The translations under genes and the position numbers were made by a program. DNA of 64,000 bases, taken from NCBI GenBank assembly GCA_037157565.1, contig JAZHRO010000003.1, positions 38,267,001 through 38,331,000 on the forward strand, read 5' to 3'. Under the pieces are notes generated by a model. That model did no database searches. It worked only from the letters and a program-made list of their open reading frames with translations, and had not been told where the DNA came from. This document shows, in pieces, positions 1-11,379 of this stretch (the stretch's first letter is position 1; every line of letters starts with the position of its first letter). The DNA comes from Thalassia testudinum. Its lineage: Eukaryota; Streptophyta; Magnoliopsida; Alismatales; Hydrocharitaceae.

Positions 1-423
1 TGGTAGTTCTTGTCCTTGGGGTACACCCTCAAAATCATGTTCTTGGCTTTGACCTAAATCAGGGTTTCAAAACTGGTCTTGCTATTCGCAAGACTAAGTA
101 CCTGCAAGTTAAGGATTATCTTTTCTCTTTCATATATCTTTTTAATCTTTTTACTGGCAGGAAAGAGAAGCAGAAATAAAGTAAATATAGTATATATATA
201 TATTATATATGTATGAATGGGTGGGGGTGGAGGTGGAGATGGCATGTAGCATGATGTCGAGTTGGTCGTCGTCTAGGAAGACGCAACCAACAGGACGGAG
301 TGCCGCATGGAGTGTAGGATGGATGGTGGAAGATGTGTGCGAGCACGCTTTCTGTACGTGTATACCGGGGAATATCAGCAACTGGTGCAGATATTTCCGT
401 GATACAACGTATGGTAAGTGATA

Positions 424-960
424 TGAAAAAATATATATATGTATATATGTAAATATATATCTATATATATATACTTATGGTTATAAATATATAGGTATAT
501 ATGTAGTTATATATGTATATATATATATGTATCTATATATATAAATATGTATATATATATAAATATGTAAATATATCTATAGATAGATGTATATATCTGT
601 ATATATATATATATAATTAGATATATATGTATGTATATATATATATGTAGATAGATAAGTATATATATAGTTATAGATATATATGTATGTATACTTGTAT
701 ATATATATATGTGTATATATATATATGTATGTGTATTTATACTTAGTTATATAGGTAGTAATATATATATATATATTTGTATATATATTTATACATATTT
801 ATATGTATATATATATATAAGTATATATATATATATGTATGCATGTATGTATACTAATAATTAGTTATATAGGTACTACTATATGTTTATATATAAGTAT
901 ATATAGATATATATATGTATATATATATATATGTATATATTAGTGTATAAGTGAGTGGGT
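424..960. repeat. TA-rich microsatellite block
   Basis: About 540 bases are almost entirely interrupted TA/TATG/TAGA dinucleotide-type repeats. A smaller block of the same kind lies at about 185-210. No coding potential. Confidence 0.9.
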
Positions 961-1015
961 GTGTGTACGAGAGTGTGTGTGTGTGTATGTGTCTATTGAG
1001 GGACTGAGAGAGCAC

Positions 1016-1018
<3 letters not shown>

Positions 1019-1053
<35 letters not shown>
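1019..1053. repeat. (GA)n microsatellite
   Basis: About 17 uninterrupted GA units. They follow GT-rich repeats at 955-993 and precede a GC-rich segment (1100-1310). Confidence 0.95.
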
Positions 1054-1056
<3 letters not shown>

Positions 1057-2251
1057 CTACTGTGAAGAAGGCTGGGAGAGTTAAATCATCCTGGTCCAGT
1101 GGCCAACGTCTGTTGCCAAGTGCACGCGTAGGTGCGTAGGCTCGTGAAGGGGCACGCACTGGAGGGAGTGGGCGCGGGGAAGAGAGGCCGTAGCGCACCG
1201 TGCTGCGCAAAGAGGCAGGTGCGGGCGCTGGCAGACGCAGGCGTAGGCGCTGGAGCGGGCGTAGGGAGAGACGCAGGCGCGGGCTGGGGCCGGTAGCGGC
1301 GTGCTGGGTGACCGGATAAGTGAGAAACTTACCGGTCACCACACTGTAGCCACAGTGTTTCGCTGACTAGTGTGAACAGTGGCTACAGTGCATGGTCAGA
1401 TCGCCCGACCGCCTGTGCCCGATGTTGTGACTGCAGGAGCCGCTGCGCGAGCTGGCACGAGCGTGGAAGGTCTGCGCCGGCTGGGCTGCAGGCGGAACGG
1501 TGAGTGCGGGCGCAAAGAAGCGGGTGGCGAGGGTGGGCTGCAGGCATACGCTGGAGGGCTGCGTTGCTGTTTCTGCCTTACTGCTGCTGCCGCGGAGCTT
1601 CAGACCTTGAAGCCTGCGGCAATGGCGAAAATGGCTCAATGTCAGAATAGAGAGAGAAGAACACCATGCCCCCCAGCTTTTTGATGAGCTAGGCAATGGT
1701 GGGACTCACAGTGGTGGTTGTGCACCACTGTGAGCTACTCCTGCCTGCAGAGTGGCTCCTCAGAAGGAGGAGAGGCTACGTATGGAGGGGAGAGGGGAGG
1801 AGATGACCTAGAGAAGAAGGTGTTGTTCCTGTGGGTGGACAGGGCTTGCTTGCAAAGAAGCCAGCCGTGCCTTTTTAAAGAGGAAGAAGGCATGCACAGC
1901 CATGACCTGGTTGTGCCTGGATGTGCATGGCTGTGCATGGCTGGCAGGGAGTGGCTGTGTAGGAAAAGCTGAGGAAGACATGGCGCGAGGAAGAGGTTGC
2001 CATGCATTGCAGCCGCGAAGAAGAAATGCAAAGTCAAATAAAATTAAAAATAAAGATGGTGAATTTGCAAAGTAGCACTTGAGGAAAATGTTAATTTCAC
2101 TGCCATTTTATTCACTCTCCTTCCCTCTCAAATAAATGCATGCATGCGTGTATTTTTACAAATGCGACTATGGCTACCTAATATGCATTGGAAATGCTAG
2201 GAAATAGCACAAGATGGCACAATTGCTAGTGCATTTTTGCTATGCAATTAT

Positions 2252-2287
2252 ACCCCCACGCCTATCTTTTGCTAGTCCCTAGCAAAA
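2252..2287 (-). promoter_or_regulatory. Polypurine tract and pre-PPT hairpin
   Basis: Read on the minus strand, a perfect 9-bp inverted repeat (TTTTGCTAG/CTAGCAAAA, loop GGA, 2267-2287) is followed by GATAGGCGTGGGGGT (2252-2266), then the presumed LTR start. The PPT primes plus-strand DNA synthesis in LTR retrotransposons. The same hairpin-PPT-LTR order occurs at 44375-44412 and 46726-46764. Confidence 0.75.
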
Positions 2288-2290
2288 CAT

Positions 2291-3639
2291 TTTTTTGTAT
2301 TGTATTTCGAAATGATCTTAAGCTGAAGATTTTCTCCAAAGGCGACATAGGTGTGTTTATTGTTGGATATTGTGAGAACCAATTGTAGAGAAGACTACCA
2401 GTACTTTAAGTCTCACATGACATAGACCATCTCTCGACTATCTAGAACTCTTGATATTTAAACCTTAAGTACGATTTCCAGGACCCAGGAGGTTTTTGCC
2501 ATAATCGAGAGCTCAAGAGACTATGGCTTGTGCATAGTGAAGGATCAAGACTAACCAGATGAACATTAAGACTCAAGCCTAGGGTTTCATGAATTTTTAA
2601 GTGCAGGTTGGTCCCAGTTTCAGCCCATGTCTTCGGATTGACCCATAAAAAGATGACGGAAAACTCAACTCCCATTTTCTGACATTTGTGGCTCAAAGAA
2701 AATAGGGTATTTGTAACCTGCCTTGAAGAACTTTTGTAGGGGGAAGACTTTACAGATATTTGTGAGATATACTGACTTATTTGCATCTTCTCTCTTTTTT
2801 TTTTTTTTTGAATCACGTGTCAGTATATCTCTTACAACATTATTTGGAGGAGCACAATTTTCTTTTTGGTGGGAGAGTTCCTTCTTGGTGGAAAGAGTCT
2901 TTCCTAAACACAAGACTAAAGCTTCGGATAAAAAGCCTACCTGCACGCACAGGTAAGGACTCCACCATCCCTAATGAACACTAGGGTTGGATCTTATGTT
3001 CACCTGGTCTTTCTTGATATGTGTAGTGTGAACAAAGATTACTTAGGCTCTCGAGTAGAAGCAAACCAACGGATCCTGAACTGGTGTCTCAGGTACAAGA
3101 ATACGTCCTTAGTTAGGAGAGATTCTGATCTATCTTGTCAATGCTCAAGTGAATTAAGCCGAGCCTGAGCGAATCAAGCTTTTGTGGCCTGGAAAGTCTT
3201 CAAAACAGTGGTTGAATATACATAAACACTTATTGTATTTTTTTTTCAGCCTTCAGATCATTGCTAAACACCATTTTTTTTTTGTTTTTTACATATATCC
3301 AGATAGATGGAGCCTGCATGATACCATAAAATACCTAGATCCTAAGGATGCCTATACACCCCTCATGCCAAACGATGCTATGTCCTCATATGCATGCAGG
3401 GAAGGGTAGAGGAAGGATGAAAGATCGGGTAACGAGAGCTGAGGTGCAGGGTATACAGCAGGGTGGTAGGGTGGGTGGATGGTGGGTGGTGAGGAAAAAG
3501 TGAAGTGAGTGTGACAGTGAAGTGAAAAGTGATGGTGGATGGTGAGTGTTTTTTGGGTGCCTTCCAACGAGCGCTGAATTTAACATCCCCAGCTAGACTC
3601 AGAATGAGGCACAAAATTGCTTACACTCCAGCAGGGCAA
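2291..3639 (-). other. 3' non-coding internal region of minus element
   Basis: No recognisable coding sequence between integrase (ends about 3640) and the PPT. It contains the post-ORF motif on the minus strand at 3359-3390 (TGAGGACATAGC, then TGGCATGAGGGG), a version of the motif found after the ORF of five other elements here. A 30-base inverted repeat with GCCATA/TATGGC ends is at 2498-2527. Frames at 2665-2984 are short and unsupported. Confidence 0.6.
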
Positions 3640-4782
3640 CAGTTTCTCCAACGGGGGTAGGTTCTTGAGTAAGATAGGGTTTCAAATGCTGCCCATTGAC
3701 CGTAAATTTATGCCCAGATTTGGGATCTTCAATCTCAACGACTCTGTTGGGAAATGGTCTCGAGACCAGGAAAGGACTAGTCCATTTGGACTTCAGTTTC
3801 CCAGGAAAGAATTTGAGCCGGGCATTGCAGAGCCAAATTTGCTGAGATGACTTAAATTCTTTCCGCCAAATGCGACTGTCGTGAAAAGCCTTAGTGCGTT
3901 GTTTGAAAGTTAATGCAGAATCATAGGCTTCACGACGAGAGTTTCCTTTCTAGACCACATAGGTTTGGGTTGAGGTTACATTGGCGAACCGCCCAATAAG
4001 CACGGTGCTCCAACTCCACGGGCAAATGACAAGGCTTCCCGTAAATGATTCTATAAGGAGACATACCAAGGGGAGCCTTGAAGGCGGTTTGATATGCCCA
4101 AAGTGCGTCAATTAGCTTGTCGGACCAATCCTTACGGTTAGGCCGAACCATTTTTTGGAGAATTTGCTTGATTTGCCGGTTCGACACCTCTGCCTGGCCG
4201 TTCGTCTGAGGATGATACGGAGATGCGATACGATGGTGGACTCTGTATTTCCTCAGAAGTGCCCAAAAAGAAGCATGGGTAAAGTGGCTTCCTCCATCCG
4301 AGATGATGGATTGAGGGATTCCAAGGCATGCAAAAATGTGGTCTTTGACAAATCTAGTGGATATAACATGGTCAGCAAGGCACATGGGAATAGCCTTGAT
4401 CTATTTCGAAACATAATCAACAGCCACGGGGATAGATTTGAAGCCCTTGGAAGGGGAAAGGGACCCATGAAATTAATTTTCGCAGCTAGGATGGGTTGCA
4501 AGGGCATCATGTCACTATGTGACATTGACCCTAACGACTGGCACCTAGTGCAATGCTTAGCATAATTGTGTGCATCCTGGTGAAGGGAGGGCCAAAAGAA
4601 ACCACACTGCAACACCTTGGTTGCAGTTTTCCTCCCAGAGAAATGGCCTCAGCAGGCCTGATCTTGGTAGAAGGATAGCATGCTGGGGAAATCGCTGTCA
4701 GGAATACGATATTAATGATTTGATCAGCACCTATGCGGAAGAGAAGTGGATTATCCCAAAAATAATACTTTGCTTCTGCCAT
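3640..4782 (-). pseudogene. Integrase region of Athila-type gypsy pol (decayed)
   Basis: Integrase inserts retroelement cDNA into the host genome. Minus-strand translation shows, in order: a zinc-binding N-terminus (CGGHFS, then HCTRCQSLG near 4540), a core with [11 protein letters not shown] (second catalytic Asp) and [12 protein letters not shown] (catalytic Glu), the clade signature [15 protein letters not shown] near 4000, and a C-terminal part with LPGKLKSKW and NGQHLKP near 3660-3800. The first catalytic Asp, normally in IDFMGPFP, reads NFMGPFP after KI, with a few codons missing before it (about 4473). The frame shifts several times, so it is certainly inactive. It belongs to the same reading order as the RNase H at 4806-5231. 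Confidence 0.88.
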
Positions 4783-4805
4783 GGACGCTCTCGCTGGTTT
4801 TTAGG

Positions 4806-5478
4806 CTAGCCACGTGGAAGGGATCCAAAAGCAAGGTAATTGGCAATGTCGGCATACCACGGTCCACTTGCCACATTAATTGCCAATAGGTGCTCATCAG
4901 GGAAAATCTCATTAATCTGCAGAGTAAATCTAATATGGTCAGGGTCCAGTCTGGAAAGATGATCAGCCACAACATTCTGGGCTCTGGCCTTATCGCAGAT
5001 CTCAATGTCAAATTCCTGGAGTAGAAGGATCCAACGAATCAGTCTAGGCTTGGCATCCTTCTTATGCATGAGATGGCGAATGGCCACGTGATCAGTGAAA
5101 ACATTAACATGTGAGCCCAGAAGGTAAGAGCGGAATTTCTCCAGCCCAAAGACGACCGCCAGTAGTTCTCTTTCAGTGGTAGTATAATTACGTTGGGTCT
5201 CATCCAACGTCTTACTAGCGTAGTACACCACGAAGGGGTGTCTATCGCGTCTTTATCCTAGGATGGCTCCGACTGCAAGGTCGGAAGCGTCACACATGAG
5301 TTCAAAGTCGAGGGACCAATCAAGTGGCTGGAGAACAGGGGCCTTGGTGACAGCATCACGCAGCTGCGTGAATGCTCGTATGCAGTCGGGGCCCATATCG
5401 AAGGGTACGCCGGTTGATAGAAGATGAGTTAAAGGTCGAGAAATCTTGTAGAAATCTTCGATGAATCTCCTATAGAAA
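4806..5478 (-). pseudogene. RT C-terminus and RNase H of Athila-type pol
   Basis: 5253-5478 (minus) encodes the end of reverse transcriptase and the connection (FYRRFIEDFYKISRPL, then FELMCDASDLAVGAILG). 4806-5231 encodes RNase H ([33 protein letters not shown]-type ending [15 protein letters not shown]). RNase H degrades genomic RNA during reverse transcription. The N-terminal two thirds of RT, the protease and gag are missing because the homology stops at about 5478, where plus-strand gag of another element begins. One frame break separates the two parts near 5240. Confidence 0.88.
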
Positions 5479-5557
5479 TTGGTACCAAACATGAGTTAAT
5501 GATCATGAGGCTTTTCCCCCACTCTCTTAGGGATAAGGCCACACATTGGTACCAAAC
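5478..5557. other. Head-to-head truncation junction with 13-bp repeat
   Basis: Minus-strand RT homology ends at 5478 and plus-strand gag homology starts at about 5492. The intervening ATTGGTACCAAAC (5478-5490) is identical to 13 bases 67 bp downstream inside gag (5545-5557, encoding HWYQT). This looks like templated filler at a deletion joint. Confidence 0.6.
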
Positions 5558-6703
5558 TATAGGAAGGCTGATTGAAACTTGGGCTGCTCTTAAGTCGGCT
5601 TTCTTGAAGAAATTCTTCCCTATCGGAAGGACCAATGCTTTATGATGGGCGATTACCACTTTTGCCCAGTGGCTGGGGGAACCATTTCATGGTGCCTAGG
5701 AGCGATTCCAGGAACTTTTGAGGAAGTGTCCACACCACGAGGTGCCGAAATGGCAACTCGTGCAGATTTTCTATCACAGGTTGGTTGAGCAACTCCGTAA
5801 TCATGTGGACGCCTCTTGCAAAGGCAATTTTCTCATTAAGGATGCAGATAGCGCATACGACCTATTTGAGGAAATGAGTGAGAACTCAATAAATCATGCC
5901 TCCATGGATGCATTCAACTGGTCCCAACAACCTAGGTCAAGTGCTAGTGAGATCCAGGATTTTCATTCATTTGACATGGAATTAATTTGTAATAAACTAG
6001 ATAAAATGGACTTGGTTGCTAAGAAAATGTAAGAATGGATGTTTGGGAATTCAAGAAACACTTCTTTACCCACTCAATCCCCGAATTAGGGATTCCATTT
6101 CTCATGAGCTCCCACGGGGCAGGAATTCAAGAACCAACTTGATTCGGCTCAACCTGTGAGCCAGGATTTCTCGGAACCATATGGGTTCCAAACTGGGGCC
6201 TTTGATCCCAGATTCTTTGATCCTTCCTTCTCTTCATCCTCATTTTATGAGGATGCATATGCAATGCAGGAGATTGTTAGGTCGAATCCGTATTCCAACA
6301 CTTTTACTCGGGATGGAGGAACCACCCTAACTTGCCTTGGAAAAATCAGGGGCAACAAACCCAATCTCAACCCAACAACTATGCATCTCAAAAACCCATG
6401 GGTCAGGGTCAAGTATACACCCAGTTGCCCCCGAGACTGGCTAATCAGCCATCTTGGAATACTAAACAATCCGTGGGGTAGGCTGATTTGAACCGACAAA
6501 AGGTAGAAATGCAAGGGTCCATGCTTTAGCTTATGCAACAAATGAAGACGTCCTTGGATAACTTGCAATACGGGTTAATTGCAAACACTCGACAACCCTG
6601 ATCCCTACCATCTCAACCCATACCAAACCCGTGTAATGTGCAAAATCAAGGCAATAGAGCCCAAGGGTACGGGAATCAAAGGGACCCACACATGCATGCT
6701 TAG
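5493..6703 (+). pseudogene. gag: gag of Athila-like element (decayed)
   Basis: Gag forms the virus-like particle. The frame from 5493 reads MRLFPHSLRDKATHWYQT, then LKKFFPIGRTNAL, the conserved gypsy gag core, and continues to 6032 with LLRKCPHHEVPKWQLVQIFY. Stops interrupt it at about 5641 and 5698 (TGG to TAG likely in the latter). After 6032 the frame is broken, and a Gln/Asn/Pro-rich C-terminal region follows (6156-6491, shifting near 6330). Only the C-terminal half of the gag core remains because of the left junction. Confidence 0.8.
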
Positions 6704-7948
6704 GTGGTTGAGCAGGGTCCCTCTTCTTCCTCTTCTGGTTACATGACCAACCAAGGCCCTCCAATCTTCACTAATCCTCCTCAAGACCAAAACACTTATG
6801 CCTCTGCAAACTCTGTCACCTTGAGAAGTGGGAAGCAGACCCAGAACCCAGAATTACCTTCTAGAAGTCAAAATCCTGGGGAGCTTGAGAAAGAGAAGGA
6901 GGAGGTTGAAGAAGACAATAATGCCCAGGGATCGAAAATTGAAAATTCCACCCTTATCCCATTCCATGAGGCACTATTGAAAACCAAGAAGAAGAAAACC
7001 CTAGATAGTAACGAGGAGCCTTTGAATTTATTCAAGAGCGTAGAGATCAATATTCTGCTCCTCGATGCTATTAAGAACATCCTGGCTTACGCTAAATTCT
7101 TAAAAGAAAAGTGTACCCAAAAGCGTAAGCTGAGAGAACCCACTCTGAGGAAGGTTATTCTCTTTGAGCAGGCAAGTTCTGTAATCCTGCATCACCTTCC
7201 ACAAAAGAAGAAAGATCCAGGTGCCCCCTTGATCTCATGCATTATTGGGGAATACACTTTTCATAGGGTACTATTGGACCTAGGTGCATCCATCAACCTA
7301 ATCACAACTTCTATTTATGAGAAGTTTGGGTTAGGTGAACTTAGGCCAACCTCAGTAATGCTACAATTAGTGAACCGATCAGTCACCACACCGAGAGGCA
7401 TTATTGAGAATGTTATTGTCAAGGTCAAGGATTTCTATTTTCCTATAGATTTCCTTATCCTCGACATGGATGTACCTAATAATTTGAGGAACACGGCCAT
7501 CATTCTGGGGCATTTGTTCCTAGCTATCGCTAAGGCCAACATAAACTGTGAAAGCAGTAGTATGGAGATTGCCTTTGGGGATAAGAAATTAACGCTGGAT
7601 ATTTTTAAGGCGATTAGAGGATTTGAGGATTGTGGATTCATTGAGGAACTCGAGGATCAGGATCTTGAGATGTTTATGACAATCAATGCACTCGAGGACT
7701 CCATTAGCTTTAGCGAACCCAACCCACAACCCTCCTCCGTGGTAGACCTGCCACATCATAAAGAGGCTGTTGATTTTGCTCATTCCCAGCCTCTTCCACT
7801 GGATCATCCTGATGAATCTTCATCAGCATCCTCCCTTCCTTATATTATAAACCCACCCCAGCTGGAATTAAAACCATTGCCCAAAAATTTGAAATATGAG
7901 TTCCTAGGATCGGAAAACACTCTCCCTATGATTATAGTGCTGATTTGA
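6704..7948 (+). pseudogene. gag C-terminus and aspartic protease
   Basis: The longest intact frame in the window (about 414 codons). It starts in the Ser/Gln-rich gag tail, passes the Athila hallmark SVTLRSGKQ (residues about 38-46) and a Glu/Lys-rich linker, then enters a retropepsin with active site LLDLGASINLI (residues about 190-200) and the RNTAIILGHLFLAIAKANIN segment, where the usual GRPFLA is changed to GHLFLA. The protease processes the Gag-Pol polyprotein. The frame overlaps the following RT frame by a few bases. The upstream gag is broken, so this is a surviving segment rather than a gene. Confidence 0.85.
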
Positions 7949-9100
7949 CTAAGGAGCAAGAATTGAGGTTAATTAAGGTGCTTGAGAACAACAAGGAGGC
8001 AATTGGTTGGACCATCCACGACCTTAGGGGGATCAAGCCATCTTATTGTAATCATCGTATTTTCATGGAAGATGGATCCCGCCCTTCTCGCAAAATGCAA
8101 AGGAGAATAAACCCGAATGTGCAAGAAGTGGTCAAGAAGGAGATAATTAAGTGGCTCGATGCTAGGATTATTTACCCAATCTCAAATTGTCCGTGGGTTA
8201 GCCCCGTTCAGATTATACCTAAGAAGTTGGGAATAACCGTTACGACTAATGAGAAAGGGGAAACCTTCACCACTCATTCAGCTTCTGCTTGGAGAGTCTG
8301 ATTGACTATAGGAAGCTGAACACTGCCACTAAAAACGATCACTTTCCCTTTCCATTCATCGATCAAATCCTCCAATGGTTAGTTGGGCAAAAATATTTTT
8401 GCTTCGTGGATGATTATTCGGGATATAACCAAATCCCTATCCATCCCAAAGACTAGGAAAAGACAACTTTCACATGTCCTTACGAAACCTTTGCATTCCG
8501 TAGAATGCCATTCGGGCTTTGCAATGCACCTGCGACTTTTCAAATGTGCATGATGGCCATCATTTCTGACATGGTGGGAGATTGTCTTGAGGTGTTCATG
8601 GATGATTTCTCCATTTTCAGAGATTCTTTTGAGTCTTGCCTGGCTATCCTGGAATTGATCCTTCAGAGATGCATCAAAACACGGCTGGTCCTTAGCTGGG
8701 AAAAGAGCCACTTTATGACTCAGGAGGTGATCATCCTGGGTCACGTGGTTTCTAATCGGGGAATTGAAGTTGATTGAGCTAAGGTGGATGCTATCACTAG
8801 ACTTCCTCCACCCACATCCGTAAAAAAGATTCACTCTTTCCTTGGGCATGTGGGCTTTTATAGAAGATTCATTAAGGATTTCTCGAAGGTTGCTTGGCCC
8901 TTGAGTAACCTTTTGGCCAAAGACGCGCCATTTGAGTTTGATGAATCATGTTGTAAGGCATTTGATTTATTGAAAATAGCTATCACCTGTGCCCCGGTAT
9001 TGCAACCACCAGTCTGGATAGCCCCATTTAAGATTATGGCTAACGCATCTGATTATGCCATCGGGGCTATCTTGGGTCAAAAGATTGCGAAAGCCCTCTG
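7945..9100 (+). pseudogene. Reverse transcriptase of Athila-like element
   Basis: RT copies element RNA into DNA. Visible in order: EAIGWTIHDLRGIKPSYC (7990s), RRINPNVQEVVKKEIIKWLD, WVSPVQIIPKK, a break at about 8299 where one base is missing after WRV (normally WRVCIDYR), FVDDYSGYNQIPIHPKD then TAG in place of Gln (about 8455), MPFGLCNAPATFQ (8504), the catalytic FMDDFSIF (about 8597), GHVVSNRGIEVD then TGA (8775), and HSFLGHVGFYRRFIKDFSKV. At least three inactivating changes, yet all catalytic motifs can still be read. Confidence 0.9.
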
Positions 9101-9519
9101 TGATTTACTACACTGGCAAAACTCTGGATGAGGCCCAGAGGAATTACATTGTTATTGAAAAAGAATTGCTAAATGTAGTTTTCGCTTTAGGAAAATTCAG
9201 GGCTTGCCTGTTAGGTTCTCGTGACATCATCTATACCGACCACTCGGCCTTTAAACATCTCTTGGCCAAAAAAGATGCCAAACCCCAATTTATTCGCTGG
9301 ATTCTGCTACTTCAAGAGTTCGATCTTGAAATTAGGGATAAAGCCGGGGCACAAAATGTAGTGGTGGATCACCTTTCGAGAATCCTAATTGATTCCCCTC
9401 ATCTGGATGTTCCGATCTCTGATACTTCTCTGGATGAAACTATCCTCACAGTCTCAGGAATTCGAACCCCCTGTTTTGTGGATATTGTCAATTATTTGGC
9501 CATTGGTCAAATCCCCTAG
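9055..9519 (+). pseudogene. RNase H of Athila-like element
   Basis: In a new frame from about 9055: [59 protein letters not shown] and AQNVVVDHLSR. This is the canonical gypsy RNase H and tether. A one-base shift near 9100 separates it from the RT frame. It stops at 9519 just before the integrase zinc domain. Confidence 0.88.
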
Positions 9520-10758
9520 GATTGGACCAAACAACAATGGGATAGACTTGTATCTGAGGCCAATTATTATTTTTTGGATGATCTCGAGCTATACCGCATT
9601 GGCGTAGATCAGATCATTCACTGATGCATCCCGGAAGTGGAGTTCCATAGCATACTTGAGTTCTGTCACACATCCATGTGTGGTGGACACTTTTCCGGGA
9701 GAAAGACGGTCGCAAAAATTTTGCAATCTGGATTCCATTGGCCGTCATTATTTAAGAATGCCCAGGAATTCTCTAAGTCATGCACCCAATGCTAGACACT
9801 CGGGAACATGGCTAAGAGAGATATGATGCCCCTGAACCCAATTCTTTCCATCAAAATTTTTGACATTTGGGGCATCGACTTTATGGGACCCTTCCCTCCT
9901 TCATTTGGACACCAGTATATTCTGGTCAATGTTGATTATGTGTCCAAGTGGATTGAGGCAGTTCCCACCTGGACCAATGACCACAAGGTGGTCATCGATT
10001 TTGTGAAGAGAAATATCTTCAGTTGGTTCGGGGTTCCTAGGTCAATTATCAGTGATGGTGGCACACATTTCACTCATGCCTAGTTTTAGAATTTACTGGG
10101 GAAATACAGGGTGAGCCATTAGATTTCCACACCTTACCACCCTCTGACAAACAGACAGGCCAAGGTCTCCAATCGGGAGATCAAGAACATTTTGTAGAAA
10201 ACCGTTAAGCCAGATAGGAAGGATTGGACCCAAAAGCTAGATGATGCTCTTTGGGCTTACCGTACAGCATACAAAATGCCTATCGATATGTCTCCGTTCC
10301 ATCTGGTGTTTAGGAAGGCATGTCACTTACCCGTAGAACTTGAACACTGGGCATTTTGGGCCATCAAGAAAAGTAATGTGGACATTGAGTTGGCCAAGAA
10401 AAATAGGAAACTCCAACTATCTGAGTTGGAGGAGCTTCGAAATGATTCTTATGAAAATTCCAGAATCTATAAGGCAAGGACCAAAGCTTTCCTTGACCAG
10501 ATGATTTCACGTAAGAGCTTTGAGCCAAACTAGAAGGTTAGGCCTTTCCATTCTTGATTGAAGCTTTTCCCCGGTAAACTCAGGTCTAAGTGGGGTGGCC
10601 CATTCGTTATTGAGCAGATTTTCCCTAATGGGGTCGTCGAAATCTCTGACCCAAAGATGGGTAATATTTTCAAGGTCAATGGACAACGTCTCAAACCCTT
10701 TGTTGACCATGTGCTCCCTGAACCCGTCTCGGACAAGGTTGCTCATACCTTGCCATAA
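9520..10758 (+). pseudogene. Integrase of Athila-like element
   Basis: A zinc-binding N-terminus (FCHTSMCGGHFSG, then SCTQC with TAG for Gln at about 9793) is followed by the core: [10 protein letters not shown] with the first catalytic Asp, [13 protein letters not shown] with the second, and NRQAKVSNREIK at about 10154-10190, where the catalytic Glu (normally QAE) is Lys, a GAG to AAG change. Then come [19 protein letters not shown] and a C-terminal domain ([30 protein letters not shown]). In-frame stops at about 10081, 10087, 10195 and 10531 make it inactive. Several are CAG to TAG. Confidence 0.9.
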
Positions 10759-10894
10759 CCACCGCAGCTGATCATTGCCCAACTGAAGGCACTAAACTTA
10801 GCACATGTAAAGACTATTCCAAGCTGACCTGAGTCTCACAGAAACCAGGTGCTATTCTTCCACTTCTACTCTCCTGCATGCTTTCATTTTTTTC

Positions 10895-10930
10895 GCAATG
10901 AGGACATTGCAATAGCTAAGCATGGGAGGG
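10895..10930 (+). promoter_or_regulatory. Post-ORF AGGA hairpin and purine-rich motif
   Basis: GCAATG-AGGA-CATTGC forms a 6-bp stem with an AGGA loop, followed by AGCATGGGAGGG. The same element occurs at 3359-3390 (-), 15757-15792 (-), 43170-43205 (+), 48255-48290 (-) and 62341-62379 (+), always shortly after the ORF. Function unknown. Confidence 0.7.
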
Positions 10931-11379
10931 TGGACATATTTTATAACCATTTTGTTAGCTATAACAGTGATTTCCTGTTATTTGATTCTTGTTTAAAAAA
11001 GAAAAAAAGAAAAAAATAATAAACAAAAAAATGAAAATTTGAAAAAAAAAATTTAAATTTGGAGATGAGAACGTAGGCATTAGGAGTTGTAAACTTTAGG
11101 AATTGATTCTTTGAGAGCTGAATACTTAGACTCTTCAGGTCTTCTACCTTAATTAGCCCGGGTGTCCACTCGAATTTAGATTTAGTCTTGAGTCCTCCCC
11201 AATTTCAATTTATTTTAATTCGGTAAATAATTTGGGATGATAAGTATGCGACTTATCAACCCACCCTCTTATTTGGGGGGACTTTAAGCCTAAGCATCTA
11301 CACACATTTTTTTTGCCCTGACTCACTTTCCAATGATTTTTACGAAAATTGGGTAGCTAATGGACCCACTTAGGTGGTA

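Larger units (their letters stand above)
1..2250 (-). mobile_element. Probable 3' LTR (partial) of minus-strand Athila-like element
   Basis: A polypurine tract with its upstream hairpin lies at 2252-2287 on the minus strand, so sequence to its left should be the 3' LTR of the element whose pol lies at 3640-5478. The LTR would begin near 2250 with TAATTGCATAG, perhaps a mutated TG start, and its first bases form an inverted repeat (AATTGC/GCAATT, 2221-2249). A minus-strand TATA-like box (CTTTAAAAAGG, about 1871-1884) fits a U3 promoter. A second LTR copy and the far edge are not visible, so how much of 1-2250 is truly LTR is unknown. Open frames here are low-complexity and not believable as genes. 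Confidence 0.5.

Noticed and set aside
887..2037. Frames of 100-151 codons on both strands
   Set aside because: They run through TA, GT and GA microsatellites or overlap each other antisense; no family resemblance.
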